A stretch of 64,000 bases of DNA, from positions 124,001-188,000 of the IMG/VR virus record IMGVR_UViG_3300033145_003233, one strand, 5' to 3'. The translations under genes and the position numbers were made by a program. This stretch comes from a virus. Under the pieces are notes generated by a model that was given only the letters and a program-made list of their open reading frames with translations, was not told the DNA's origin and made no database searches. Positions 9,045 to 16,211 of the stretch are shown in pieces (position 1 is the first letter of the stretch; every line of letters begins with the position of its first letter).

Positions 9045-9876
9045 TAATAAAAGGATGGTCCTTCCACAAAAAATGATCTTTATCTACTTCGTTTTTGAAT
9101 CTATCTATCATCTTTTTATATTTGTATGGATAAGGTTTCTCATAGTCATCTGGAACAGAATCATTTTCATAACTAAACTCTAAATATGTTTCTTTTTTAT
9201 CTCCTTTATTCAATAGAGAATTAGCAAACATCCAAAAAAGGATATTAGTATCTAACCCTCCTCTATGTCTCTCCCTGTGGAGGCTATTCTCTAATGCCAA
9301 TTTATTACATTGTAATATAGATGCATGAATACCAAAAGCTATCTTTGTAATTAATATGTATAAACTGGCCGTCCAGCACCATGGTTTATGGGCCTCATCG
9401 AACTTTAAACAGACAGGGAAACATAAATCTAAAGCTTCTCTATGGACAGCAGAAATAATAGGCTCATGCTCCTTAATAGTATTGATCTTTTTACTATCAT
9501 CTAAATAATGTCTAAAACGAGCTTTGGGGTGAGTGGAATTACAATAGACTCCCCCTATAGCTGGCTCATGCTTCAATAAGAAATCATCAAATATCTTCCA
9601 AGGATTACTGCTCTCGTTAGGATACCTTTCTTTTCTTATATGTAATTTTATATCATCATCTAGAAAGACATAATATAAATATTTCTTAGGGACTATCTCT
9701 GCCAATTTATTCCTACCAGAATAACATGTACTATCAGGAAAGAATATATTATTCTTATGAGCTATTGGCTTTTTATAAGACAATAAATAAACGTCTCTTT
9801 CCATATCTTCTAATGTTTGAACAAAATCTGGGATATAATCGGAAGTTTGAACTAAATATGCAATGTTATTATTCAT
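9037..9876 (-). CDS. Tandem paralogue B: glycosyltransferase-like protein
   Basis: 279 aa, intact FLDDDIKL triad, SGRNKLAEIVPKKYLYYVFL, YLDDSKKINTIKEHE insert, AVHREALDLCFPV and ILQCNKLA blocks, ending KDHFLWKDHPFINE. Very similar in layout to copy C, as expected from recent duplication. Coupled by 8-base overlaps. Confidence 0.84.
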   Translation of the reverse strand: MNNNIAYLVQTSDYIPDFVQTLEDMERDVYLLSYKKPIAHKNNIFFPDSTCYSGRNKLAEIVPKKYLYYVFLDDDIKLHIRKERYPNESSNPWKIFDDFLLKHEPAIGGVYCNSTHPKARFRHYLDDSKKINTIKEHEPIISAVHREALDLCFPVCLKFDEAHKPWCWTASLYILITKIAFGIHASILQCNKLALENSLHRERHRGGLDTNILFWMFANSLLNKGDKKETYLEFSYENDSVPDDYEKPYPYKYKKMIDRFKNEVDKDHFLWKDHPFINE

Positions 9877-10708
9877 TGATAAAAGGATGATTTCTCCAAA
9901 GAATATGTTTCTTATTCACTCTCGTTTTAAAGTCTTCTACCATTTCTTTATATTTGTACGGATAAGGTCTTTTATATTCTTTATCGGGAGAATAGAGCCA
10001 AGAAGGAGAAGACATTAATGTTATTATATCTTTATCTGTTTCTTTTAAAAAAGAAGATTTATATAACTCATGAAAAAACTTTCCAGGATATAATAAATAT
10101 TTTCCAGTATGTCTTAATCTATCTGTGTTTTTTAATACTATTTTATTACATTGTAAAATACAGGACTTAAAAGCAAGTATAATATTTCTGGTGTATATGC
10201 CAGAAGCCCAATATATAGAAATTTTGTCAAAACCAGTATATATAGGAAAACATAGTTTCATAGCATCTTTATGGACAGCAGATAATATGGGTTCATGTTC
10301 CTTAACGGTCATTATGTCCATAGCATCATCTAAATACTTTGGTACAAGATTACCTTTTAATACAGGGTAGAAACAGAAACAGCTTCCTATGGCCGGTTTA
10401 TGCTCTAATAAGAAGTTCTCAAATATTTTCCAAGGATTTTTATTAGCATCTTCTGGATAATTTTTTATCTGGATGTTTAAATCTACATCGTCATCTAAAA
10501 ATACATAATATAGATATTTCTTAGGGACTATTTCAGCTAATTTATTTCTTCCTTCTGTCCATGTGCTATCTGGAAAAAATATATTGTTTTTGTGTTTTAC
10601 CGGCTTCTTCCATGAGAGAATATAAACTTCTCTTCCGATGTCCTCGATCATTTGAACATGATCGGGGATATAATCGGGGGCCTGAATTAAATATACTATC
10701 TCCTCCAT
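9869..10708 (-). CDS. Tandem paralogue A: first gene of the glycosyltransferase-like array
   Basis: 279 aa, promoter-proximal copy. Domain reading: N-terminal strand EEIVYLIQAPDYIPDHVQMI, then EVYILSWKKP, GRNKLAEIVPKKYLYYVF at about residues 52-70, acidic triad FLDDDVDL at about 70-77, NPWKIFENFLLEHKPAIG, AVHKDAMKLCFPIYTGFDK, ILQCNKIV, and YKRPYPYKYKEMVEDFK near the C-terminus. The strand-then-DDD arrangement suggests a GT-A glycosyltransferase acting on a sugar nucleotide (inference; substrate unknown). It has an upstream GGTGGGGT that may serve as ribosome binding site; downstream copies depend on overlap coupling. Confidence 0.84.
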   Translation of the reverse strand: MEEIVYLIQAPDYIPDHVQMIEDIGREVYILSWKKPVKHKNNIFFPDSTWTEGRNKLAEIVPKKYLYYVFLDDDVDLNIQIKNYPEDANKNPWKIFENFLLEHKPAIGSCFCFYPVLKGNLVPKYLDDAMDIMTVKEHEPILSAVHKDAMKLCFPIYTGFDKISIYWASGIYTRNIILAFKSCILQCNKIVLKNTDRLRHTGKYLLYPGKFFHELYKSSFLKETDKDIITLMSSPSWLYSPDKEYKRPYPYKYKEMVEDFKTRVNKKHILWRNHPFINE

Positions 10709-10841
10709 ACCCCACCTATTCTTTTAAACTAATAGCTGAATAGTATCTTGAATCGCAGGAAATAAGGAACATAAAGTAGTTGTGTCTAAATTAGTGCTAT
10801 AAATAAGATTGTTGATCTTTATAGCAATAAATGTAAAAAAA

Positions 10842-11144
10842 TTAATCATCGTTTTTCTCTTTCTCTATTTTAGAAATCACTTCGTTTATATCTTCTTTTA
10901 TTCTATCCTCTTGGGGAGATAAATCAGCAGCCCTAATAGCTTCAACTAACATCTCTAGATGTTCTACTGCCTCTTTAGAAGTATCAAACTTCCCCTTGTC
11001 AATGCTAACGATAGGAGTATTAATCTCTTCGTCTTTTAACATATATACAACTCCACCATATTTACCATCTTCAAATGGTCCCATAGAGACGCACTTAACA
11101 TCGTTTCCCCTAATCATTAGTGCTGATATTAGGCTCATTGCCAT
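10842..11144 (-). CDS. Hypothetical protein, 100 aa
   Basis: Unrecognised. Beta-rich N-terminal half (VKCVSMGPFEDGKYGG, VVYML) followed by a charged helical C-terminal half (residues 55-100) likely to form a coiled coil. The start at 11144 has a good AGGAG site 5 nt upstream, even though it lies 35 bases inside the HNH gene before it. No tag. Confidence 0.7.
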   Translation of the reverse strand: MAMSLISALMIRGNDVKCVSMGPFEDGKYGGVVYMLKDEEINTPIVSIDKGKFDTSKEAVEHLEMLVEAIRAADLSPQEDRIKEDINEVISKIEKEKNDD

Positions 11145-11529
11145 AGTCTCTCCTAGCAGAAATTAATTCTAACTTTTTCTTTTTCTTTTCTTCCATATGA
11201 AATTTGGCATGACAATTTAGACACAAAACATCACACTTATCAATTTCATTTTGAAGCCTCTTTAACCCATATCCTCTGTTCACCATATCTGAGATATTGC
11301 CCTCTTTATCTCCGTCTCTATGATGAAAAGACAAACAACAAGTTGTTGTTACTCCACATGGACAAGGGTGATTAATTTTATATGCTTCAACATATTTGCG
11401 ATTTCTTTTAACTACCCTTTTTCTACTTCTTTTAGCCTGTTCTTTTTTCTTCTTTTTATTCTTAGCATACCATTTTTTACTATACTCAGAATTATAATCG
11501 CGTCTTGCCGTTTTGTTTTTTCTTGGCAA
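11110..11529 (-). CDS. HNH endonuclease (homing-type), TTG start
   Basis: 139 aa. Very basic N-terminus (residues 1-50), then CPCG...CC, SFHHRDGDKEGNIS, and KCDVLCLNCHAKFH: the zinc-bound HNH core with catalytic FHHRD. Such proteins nick or cut DNA and spread as free-standing homing endonucleases (family knowledge). The start codon is TTG (11527-11529) behind GGGGAAGG. Promoter-like TTGAAA/TAAAAT lies upstream. It belongs with the FHHRDP...KCDLLCxNCH proteins at 50956, 54154, 58087 and 59048. Confidence 0.88.
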   Translation of the reverse strand: MPRKNKTARRDYNSEYSKKWYAKNKKKKKEQAKRSRKRVVKRNRKYVEAYKINHPCPCGVTTTCCLSFHHRDGDKEGNISDMVNRGYGLKRLQNEIDKCDVLCLNCHAKFHMEEKKKKKLELISARRDYGNEPNISTND

Positions 11530-11564
11530 AACCTTCCCCTCGTTATTAATATTTCATATTATCT

Positions 11565-11593
11565 ATTTTATCGTCTTATTTATCACTTTTCAA
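11565..11593 (-). promoter_or_regulatory. Sigma70-like promoter before the HNH gene
   Basis: TTGAAA, 17 nt, TAAAAT on the minus strand, 36 bases before the TTG start at 11529. The GTGA that follows the -35 is shared with the other promoters of this class in the window. Confidence 0.55.
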
Positions 11594-11602
11594 TTAGTTT
11601 TT

Positions 11603-11635
11603 AAAAAAAAACCCAGGCTTCCGAAGAAGACTGGG
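11603..11635 (-). terminator. Intrinsic terminator with UUCG loop
   Basis: On the minus strand CCCAGtCTTC, loop TTCG, GAAGcCTGGG, followed by nine T. A near-perfect rho-independent terminator closing the small RNA candidate at 11603..11661. Confidence 0.85.
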
Positions 11636-11661
11636 GCCTGATGGCATACCATCAGGGCGGT
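11603..11661 (-). ncRNA. Small RNA candidate, two hairpins, about 59 nt
   Basis: A promoter (11668..11695) and a strong terminator (11603..11635) are separated by only about 30 bases with no ORF. The predicted transcript contains a perfect hairpin CCTGATGG-TATG-CCATCAGG and then the UUCG terminator hairpin. Promoter, RNA and terminator are seen in sequence; expression and function are inferred. It could instead be an attenuated leader, but termination comes before any gene. Confidence 0.6.
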
Positions 11662-11667
11662 ATCTAT

Positions 11668-11695
11668 ATTATACCACATATACTTTCACTTTCCT
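11668..11695 (-). promoter_or_regulatory. Sigma70-like promoter of small RNA a
   Basis: AGGAAA, 16 nt, TATAAT, with the GTGAAAG block after the -35 and GGTATAAT at the -10, as in the promoters at 12057 and 57289. Confidence 0.7.
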
Positions 11696-11745
11696 CTATG
11701 TTTTTAAAAAAGGTAAATTTATTTTTTAATAGAAATAAAACTATT

Positions 11746-11979
11746 ATGGGATGGACATGGGGAGATAATGTAAAGAAGCCAGTAGTGAAGCTCAATGGGG
11801 AATGTATAAACAGATCCCAATGGAAATATTGCCCGTACTGGACTGCAAAACATAGGGTTGACTCAAAAAGAGTTACTGGTTTTCGTTGTTTATTGTTTGA
11901 TGTAGATAAGAATAACGGAATGTTGTCTTTACCACAATGTAATGCACGATATGGCACAACTTATGATGGTGATCCATAA
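11746..11979 (+). CDS. Small cysteine/tryptophan-rich phage protein, plus strand
   Basis: 77 aa from the Met at 11746 (an in-frame Met at 11698 is possible). It contains LNGECINRSQWKYCPYW and GFRCLLFD...LSLPQCNARYG. I recall this cysteine layout from small uncharacterised phage proteins but cannot name a function. It is one of only three genes read on the plus strand, placed between two minus-strand small RNA candidates. No clear ribosome binding site, so the start is uncertain. Confidence 0.6.
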   Translation: MGWTWGDNVKKPVVKLNGECINRSQWKYCPYWTAKHRVDSKRVTGFRCLLFDVDKNNGMLSLPQCNARYGTTYDGDP

Positions 11980-12008
11980 AAAAGACCTCCTATTACAAGA
12001 ATAGGAGG
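11978..12008 (-). terminator. Intrinsic terminator of small RNA b
   Basis: Minus-strand GGCCTCCTATT, loop CTTGT, AATAGGAGGTC followed by TTTTTT. No T run exists on the plus side, so it serves the minus strand. Confidence 0.8.
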
Positions 12009-12050
12009 CCTTCGGTTCAGGACTCGATGTTAATCGAATCAGGACAAGAT
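11978..12050 (-). ncRNA. Small RNA candidate, about 73 nt
   Basis: Promoter at 12057..12084 and a terminator hairpin (CCTCCTATT/AATAGGAGG plus six T, 11978-12008) frame about 70 bases with no ORF on this strand. The 5' part contains TCGAT-TAAC-ATCGA. The 3' end abuts the stop of the plus-strand gene. Read as an independent small RNA by inference. Confidence 0.6.
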
Positions 12051-12056
12051 ATAAGC

Positions 12057-12084
12057 ATTATACCAGAAATCTTTCACTTTTCAA
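12057..12084 (-). promoter_or_regulatory. Strong sigma70-like promoter, copy 1 of an identical pair
   Basis: TTGAAA, 16 nt, TATAATG. The 27 bases from TTGAAA to TATAAT are identical to those at 60208..60235; both copies precede noncoding RNA candidates. It overlaps the 3' end of gene 12074..12472. Confidence 0.8.
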
Positions 12085-12472
12085 GTGTTTTTATTTTTTC
12101 TTTATTCGGAGTATATATTCCGCCCCCTATTCCAAATCTTTCTTTTAAAACAATTGCCATTTGTTTTGAATCTTCAATAAAACTATCCCAATAATCTTCT
12201 CCAGAAGGAGAAGGAAGCTCTCCTCTTAATCTTCTTATATATCCGAATAATTTACCTATTCTTCCGCTCCCCCATATAAGGCCAGTTATTCTAGTGCTTG
12301 CCAAAAAGTAAATATTATTAAGGTTCCACATCATTTCTATTGAAGTCATTAATCTAAATCTATCTGGGTGTTTAGTTATTCCTATTCTCGTTTCTAATAT
12401 TATCGTAAATAAGATAAGAGGTATTGATATAATTATTAACATAAACATAAGAATGTATTTGAATATTTTCAT
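12074..12472 (-). CDS. Membrane-anchored hypothetical protein, 132 aa
   Basis: A hydrophobic N-terminal segment (about residues 5-27) after MKIFK predicts a single membrane anchor or uncleaved signal, followed by a basic region (IRRLRGELPSPSGEDYW) and a charged tail. No tag: it is the last gene of the tagged cluster and its ATG is coupled to the tag-encoding end of 12469..12696 by a 4-base ATGA overlap. Function unknown. Confidence 0.75.
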   Translation of the reverse strand: MKIFKYILMFMLIIISIPLILFTIILETRIGITKHPDRFRLMTSIEMMWNLNNIYFLASTRITGLIWGSGRIGKLFGYIRRLRGELPSPSGEDYWDSFIEDSKQMAIVLKERFGIGGGIYTPNKEKIKTLEK

Positions 12473-12696
12473 AAATCTAAAATGTCAAACCTATTATCTA
12501 TTGGATTATTTATTTTATAATCTAGTATATTACCTTCTTCATCTCTTTCAAATTTATTGAAACAAGATAAACAATATTTAAACTCACATTTTGACTGATC
12601 CTCTGGAGGAAAAAGATCTATTCTTACAGCATATTTATTCCCATCTAAAAGGTTGCCACAATGATCACAATAATATTTTTGTTCTTTTTCAATCAT
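12469..12696 (-). CDS. Zinc-ribbon mini-protein with C-terminal tag
   Basis: 75 aa. CDHC at 10-13 and CLSC at about 42-45 form a four-cysteine zinc ribbon with a 28-residue loop. Ends PIDNRFDILDL, the shared tag. The stop TGA is embedded in the next ATG (ATGA overlap). The fold is inferred from cysteine spacing; target unknown. Confidence 0.88.
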   Translation of the reverse strand: MIEKEQKYYCDHCGNLLDGNKYAVRIDLFPPEDQSKCEFKYCLSCFNKFERDEEGNILDYKINNPIDNRFDILDL

Positions 12697-13031
12697 AAAT
12701 CTAAAATCTCAAAACGATTATTAATAGGGTCAGGATTAACAATAGTGTTTTTCCCAACCCATATCTGATGTCCAATCGCAGCTTCTTCCCATGTAGAATA
12801 TCTTTCCTGCTCTCCATCGAGGGGGCCTCCAAATACCATAGTTTCAAAAACTATGGGAGGATCACTCTTATAATAATTATGATTCAAACCCAGAAACACA
12901 GTTGAAATCTCAATATCTCCTATCTTAGTTTGCGCAAGTACCCTATCAGCCTTAGCAAACCATTTGCCCCATTCATTAATGTCTTCACACATGACAGGTT
13001 TATGACCTTCTAATATATAATGCTCAGCCAT
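12693..13031 (-). CDS. Phage protein of the FETMVFGGPLDGE family, tagged
   Basis: 112 aa. The block DIEISTVFLGLNHNYYKSDP, then PIVFETMVFGGPLDGEQERY and STWEEAAIGHQ is a pattern I recognise from many phage and prophage hypothetical proteins of unknown function, usually ending shortly after this block. Here the C-terminus is extended by DPINNRFEILDL, the local tag, which shows the tag is added to a pre-existing family. ATGA-coupled to the next gene. Confidence 0.88.
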   Translation of the reverse strand: MAEHYILEGHKPVMCEDINEWGKWFAKADRVLAQTKIGDIEISTVFLGLNHNYYKSDPPIVFETMVFGGPLDGEQERYSTWEEAAIGHQIWVGKNTIVNPDPINNRFEILDL

Positions 13032-13038
13032 TTCTTAC

Positions 13039-13227
13039 CTATAAATCCAAAATTTCAAATCTACTCTCTATAGGAATAGGAAGTATTCCTTTCATTATTT
13101 CCTCTGTAGGCCAATATTCATCTTTATCATAACAAGTTTGGCAATAAGATGTGGCATGACCCTCAACATAAATAATTGTTTTGTAATACCCACATCGAGG
13201 ACAACGCATTTCATCTATAAAACTCAT
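13039..13227 (-). CDS. Zinc-ribbon mini-protein with tag
   Basis: 62 aa. CPRC at 9-12 and CQTC at about 29-32, with short connecting beta hairpin (YKTIIYVEGHATSY). Ends IESRFEILDL. It starts by 4-base overlap with the tag end of 13224..13442. Function unknown. Confidence 0.86.
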   Translation of the reverse strand: MSFIDEMRCPRCGYYKTIIYVEGHATSYCQTCYDKDEYWPTEEIMKGILPIPIESRFEILDL

Positions 13228-13442
13228 ATATCCAAAATCTCAAATCTATCATTAATTTTAACAATTTTATTTTTGTCTATGTTCTCCGAGACATTCTCTA
13301 AGGGGCAATCCGGAGAAATAAATGAAGAGACATAACTAGAATCAAATCTCTTCTGAGTTTTTTGGCAAACAAAAAAATAAACAACTTTTTCAAGAAAAGG
13401 ACACTCATCACAATATTCGATTAATAAATCTAATTTCTTCAT
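13224..13442 (-). CDS. Cysteine-rich small protein with tag
   Basis: 72 aa. CDECPF at 11-16, a lone Cys in VCQKTQKRF, and PDCPLE near residue 47: the CxxCP...C...CPL layout seen in many phage mini-proteins. Ends INDRFEILDI. ATGA-coupled at both ends. Confidence 0.85.
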   Translation of the reverse strand: MKKLDLLIEYCDECPFLEKVVYFFVCQKTQKRFDSSYVSSFISPDCPLENVSENIDKNKIVKINDRFEILDI

Positions 13443-13624
13443 ATATCTAAGATCTCAAATCTGCTATATATTGGCTCTGGAGGAATGTGCCTTCTAGCAC
13501 AAGTTGCACATGCTATAAATACTTTTCCTTCATCATCAGCGGATTCCCATTCCCATACTTCTTTAGCAACAGCAAATCTCTCATAACCTAGCATTATTTT
13601 TCTATTACAAAAAGCGCAATACAC
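13439..13624 (-). CDS. Zinc-ribbon mini-protein with tag
   Basis: 61 aa. CAFC at 3-6 and CATC at about 39-42 with an intervening WEWESADDEGKVF segment. Ends IYSRFEILDI. Overlaps its neighbours by 1-4 bases. Confidence 0.86.
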   Translation of the reverse strand: MYCAFCNRKIMLGYERFAVAKEVWEWESADDEGKVFIACATCARRHIPPEPIYSRFEILDI

Positions 13625-13863
13625 TATATATCCAATATTTCAAATCTACTATATATGCCTTCCGGCAATACATATTTACACTCATACCATCCACCATATG
13701 GCATTACATCATTTCTTTCACAACAAATAGAACAATATATTTTCGCTCTTTCATATTTGCCTTTAATCCCGATAGCCCACATCTTTTTATTTAAACGATA
13801 TTCTTTAATAGTTAAATATTTTTCACCTACCCATATCTCCTCACAACAAATATCACAATACAT
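13624..13863 (-). CDS. Zinc-ribbon mini-protein with tag
   Basis: 79 aa. Similar in plan to 13439..13624 (CDICCEEIWVGEKYLTIKE near the start, CSICC in the middle) but longer. Ends EGIYSRFEILDI. The two genes are probably duplicates. Starts and stops overlap the neighbours. Confidence 0.86.
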   Translation of the reverse strand: MYCDICCEEIWVGEKYLTIKEYRLNKKMWAIGIKGKYERAKIYCSICCERNDVMPYGGWYECKYVLPEGIYSRFEILDI

Positions 13864-14210
13864 TATATGTCCATTATCTCAAATCTATTTTCTATAATAG
13901 TATCTTTTTCTATAACTGTATTGCCTTTTGTAGGAAGAGGAGGTATGGGCATCCAATGAGTTACTGACCAAAATTTCTTTGATAAAGGGTTAAAAAAACC
14001 ATAGAACCTCTTATTTACATCAAACATAAACATTGAGGTGTCTCCTTTGTGAGATAAATGTTCAGGACAAATCCTCAATAGGGCAGAAAAGATTGTGCTG
14101 TCGGGAACTCCATTCTCCATTTTACCACGAACTGGGTCTATATCACAACAGAGAACCGTTTTCCCTATTGGGGGCAATCTCTTTTTAACATTATGCCATT
14201 GTCTTCTCAT
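13863..14210 (-). CDS. DUF551-like protein with tag
   Basis: 115 aa. QWHNVKKRLPPIGKTVLCCD at the start and FWSVTHWMPIPPLP near residue 80 match the plan of the DUF551 family of phage proteins (W...V..RLP..G..VL ... VTHWMPLP). The family normally ends near that motif; here it continues into ENRFEIMDI. Function of DUF551 is unknown to me. Confidence 0.86.
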   Translation of the reverse strand: MRRQWHNVKKRLPPIGKTVLCCDIDPVRGKMENGVPDSTIFSALLRICPEHLSHKGDTSMFMFDVNKRFYGFFNPLSKKFWSVTHWMPIPPLPTKGNTVIEKDTIIENRFEIMDI

Positions 14211-14446
14211 TATAAATCCATAATTTCAAATCTACTCTTTATTGGTGATGGTCTAGGAGCTTTTTTTGTCGTATCTATAGAACCATTTACTGCTCTGGCA
14301 TTCATCGAACATCTTCTATGATAACAATATAAACGATGTATCGGTTTCGACATATCAGTTAATCTTGCACTTTCTTCTGATGCCCAGATTTTTTTACCAC
14401 AATAATGACAAATTGTATAAGGAACTTTTATAGATGATGATCCCAA
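14210..14446 (-). CDS. Zinc-finger mini-protein with tag
   Basis: 78 aa. CHYCGKKIWASEES at 13-26, then LYCYHRRCSMNARA, a CxxC...HxxC-type zinc site. Ends SPIKSRFEIMDL. It starts inside the end of 14428..14778, with a 19-base overlap. Confidence 0.83.
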   Translation of the reverse strand: MGSSSIKVPYTICHYCGKKIWASEESARLTDMSKPIHRLYCYHRRCSMNARAVNGSIDTTKKAPRPSPIKSRFEIMDL

Positions 14447-14778
14447 TTCTCCCCTGGCCCCTCTCTTCTAAAGCAAGATTTATCTCTTAACATATCTGAA
14501 ATACGAACTGTTGTTCTTTTTGATGTTACCCACTCCTCACCCTCGACTAAATAAAGATCGGTCCATTCAAGTTCTACCTGTGTTCCGTCCTGTTCAGTAT
14601 CTTTTATTATATGTCCGTTAATTGGTATGCTATGTGTCTTTTTAAATTCCTTACACTTTTCATTTAATTCTCTTAATGCCGTGTGGATCTTCTCTCTTGC
14701 TTCATATTGTTTTCTTTTAAGATCCAGTAATTTCTTTTCTAATTGTTCTCTTTGTGTTTTAAGTGTTTTCTTTTTCAT
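14428..14778 (-). CDS. Coiled-coil hypothetical protein without tag
   Basis: 116 aa from the Met at 14778, which has GGAGAG 6 nt upstream; the longer ORF from 14817 overlaps the upstream tag and is less likely. Residues 1-50 are a lysine/glutamate-rich coiled coil; the second half is beta-like (DGTQVELEWTDLYLVEGEEW). No tag, and it has its own ribosome binding site instead of ATGA coupling. Confidence 0.75.
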   Translation of the reverse strand: MKKKTLKTQREQLEKKLLDLKRKQYEAREKIHTALRELNEKCKEFKKTHSIPINGHIIKDTEQDGTQVELEWTDLYLVEGEEWVTSKRTTVRISDMLRDKSCFRREGPGENWDHHL

Positions 14779-14797
14779 TTGTTCTCTCCTATCTTTA

Positions 14798-15067
14798 TTA
14801 TAAATCCATAATCTCAAATCTATTATCTATGGAATCTGATACCTCTTCTATTATTTTTGCAAACTCTTTTATTTCTCTTTCTGACCAATTATAGCCAATC
14901 TCTTCCATCTTATAAATTCTAAACATTTCATGCCCATTTGCGCTCTTTTCTCGAGTAAAATCTTTTATTGTAAATATGTTTTTATGTTTTTTTAATGCTT
15001 CTCGTATGTCTGTATTATAATTATCATGAGCTATTATCTCTACCTTATCTCCTATTTTATATTTCAT
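14798..15067 (-). CDS. SH3/KOW-like small protein with tag
   Basis: 89 aa. Starts MKYKIGDKVEIIAHDNY, the same start as the four tandem paralogues at 22933-24105 (YKVGDxVKIKTW), and keeps IGYNWSEREIKEFAK against their WxWTDDMIEGLAK. Probably a fifth, displaced member. Ends IDNRFEIMDL. The YKxGDxV start is typical of small beta barrels. Confidence 0.84.
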   Translation of the reverse strand: MKYKIGDKVEIIAHDNYNTDIREALKKHKNIFTIKDFTREKSANGHEMFRIYKMEEIGYNWSEREIKEFAKIIEEVSDSIDNRFEIMDL

Positions 15068-15252
15068 ATATCTAAAATCTCAAATCTACTATATATTGGC
15101 ACAGGTATCGGGAGAGGCTTTGGAACCTGTGGATAACTATATTCGTGCTCACCAGGACATGTCTCACAATAATAGATCACAGCATAATCATCAGGACAAG
15201 TAACAATAGTTTTTAATTTTCCACAACAAGAACAAATTCTTAACACAGCCAT
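15064..15252 (-). CDS. Zinc-ribbon mini-protein with tag
   Basis: 62 aa. CSCCGKLKTIVTC near the start and CETCPG at 29-34, then a proline-rich linker (PQVPKPLPIPVP) leading to IYSRFEILDI. The linker suggests the tag is held away from the folded part. Confidence 0.85.
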   Translation of the reverse strand: MAVLRICSCCGKLKTIVTCPDDYAVIYYCETCPGEHEYSYPQVPKPLPIPVPIYSRFEILDI

Positions 15253-15254
15253 GA

Positions 15255-15446
15255 TTACAAATCCAGAATATCGAACCTACTAACCACTGATTCTCCTTTT
15301 TCTCCTCCACGTCTTACCCACCAATAACAAGCTGTACAGTAATATTCATAAGAAGATCCCCAAGCAGGATAGACATAATGATATTCTCCAAATGGTTTGC
15401 CCATTAAAGATTTCTCACAACGAAAACATTTTACCGGGTCATCCAT
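15255..15446 (-). CDS. Zinc-ribbon mini-protein with tag
   Basis: 63 aa from the Met at 15446, chosen because it gives the usual 8-base ATGGATGA overlap with the gene before. CFRC at about 6-9 and CTAC at about 34-37. Ends VVSRFDILDL. Confidence 0.82.
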   Translation of the reverse strand: MDDPVKCFRCEKSLMGKPFGEYHYVYPAWGSSYEYYCTACYWWVRRGGEKGESVVSRFDILDL

Positions 15447-15810
15447 ACGATAAGTCCAATATCTCAAACCGACTTATTATAGGATCAAAAACTTCTTCTT
15501 CTGGTTCTTCTGTTTCTTCTTTATAATTTAATATAAACTGTTTTAATGCACTCTTATTGCAAGAATCATTTGAATCGATATTAAGGTCGAACAAACCCAT
15601 TCTATTTTTCATCAACTTAACTTTTTTATTGCCGCTATTATCAATATACCTATGTGCAATAACGCTCGCCGTGTGTCTCTCTCTCATCCCTAAAACACCG
15701 AATAGAGGACTTTTTAACCTTACTTCCTCCGTAAAAATTTTATTCTTGGCCATATCATCGTCATCAAGAATTATAATTTTTCCATATGTTACATGGTCTA
15801 AAGTTATCAT
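15439..15810 (-). CDS. Hypothetical protein with near-terminal tag
   Basis: 123 aa from the Met at 15810, which has GGGAGGG 3 nt upstream; the longer ORF is unlikely. The acidic linker EETEEPEEEVFDPI precedes ISRFEILDLSYG, so the tag is followed by three residues created by the overlap with the next gene. No known domain. Confidence 0.8.
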   Translation of the reverse strand: MITLDHVTYGKIIILDDDDMAKNKIFTEEVRLKSPLFGVLGMRERHTASVIAHRYIDNSGNKKVKLMKNRMGLFDLNIDSNDSCNKSALKQFILNYKEETEEPEEEVFDPIISRFEILDLSYG

Positions 15811-16004
15811 ATTCCCTCCCGCTTTATTGCTAACATAATTAATGTTGTTTGAGTACAATTAAACCATCTTTGCACAAAATCTAATGCCAAGTCGTCCTCT
15901 TTATATTTATCTAAAAAATAGAACAATACTTTCTTGTCATAATCTGTAAATTCTTGAGAAGTTCTCTTTTTCTGATCTCCTAATTGTGTTCTCAAGGAAG
16001 TCAT
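15807..16004 (-). CDS. Small helical protein without tag
   Basis: 65 aa, predicted all-helical and charged (YDKKVLFYFLDKYKEDDLAL). It ends KREGI with no tag, and its stop overlaps the start of 15439..15810 by 4 bases. Unknown function. Confidence 0.72.
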   Translation of the reverse strand: MTSLRTQLGDQKKRTSQEFTDYDKKVLFYFLDKYKEDDLALDFVQRWFNCTQTTLIMLAIKREGI

Positions 16005-16210
16005 AGGTCTAATATCTCGAATCTACTAAATATTGGATCAAAAATTGGTTCCTCATCGAAAATATACACAGAAGGCGAAGAAGATCTTTTTTCGGTACAG
16101 CTATTACAATAAAAATTTTGTGCATTAACCGTATGATTAACAATAGTAAGAGGACCTCCTCCAGGGATAATTATTTTACTACAACTATTACACATATATC
16201 CAGTTGCCAT
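16001..16210 (-). CDS. Zinc-ribbon mini-protein with tag
   Basis: 69 aa from the Met at 16210; the upstream Met at 16240 lies in the tag of the previous gene in another frame. CNSC at 7-10 and CNSC at about 35-38. An acidic linker (FDEEPIFDPI) leads to FSRFEILDL. Confidence 0.84.
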   Translation of the reverse strand: MATGYMCNSCSKIIIPGGGPLTIVNHTVNAQNFYCNSCTEKRSSSPSVYIFDEEPIFDPIFSRFEILDL

Positions 16211-16211
16211 A

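Noticed and set aside
936-10708. The regular tandem array looked at first like a CRISPR or a simple repeat
   Set aside because: Units are about 800 bases, fully coding and diverged, with no short spacers; they are paralogous genes.
11664-11957. Minus-strand ORF of 97 codons opposite the plus-strand gene
   Set aside because: It overlaps a promoter, has poor composition, and the plus frame has the cysteine layout of a known small phage protein type.
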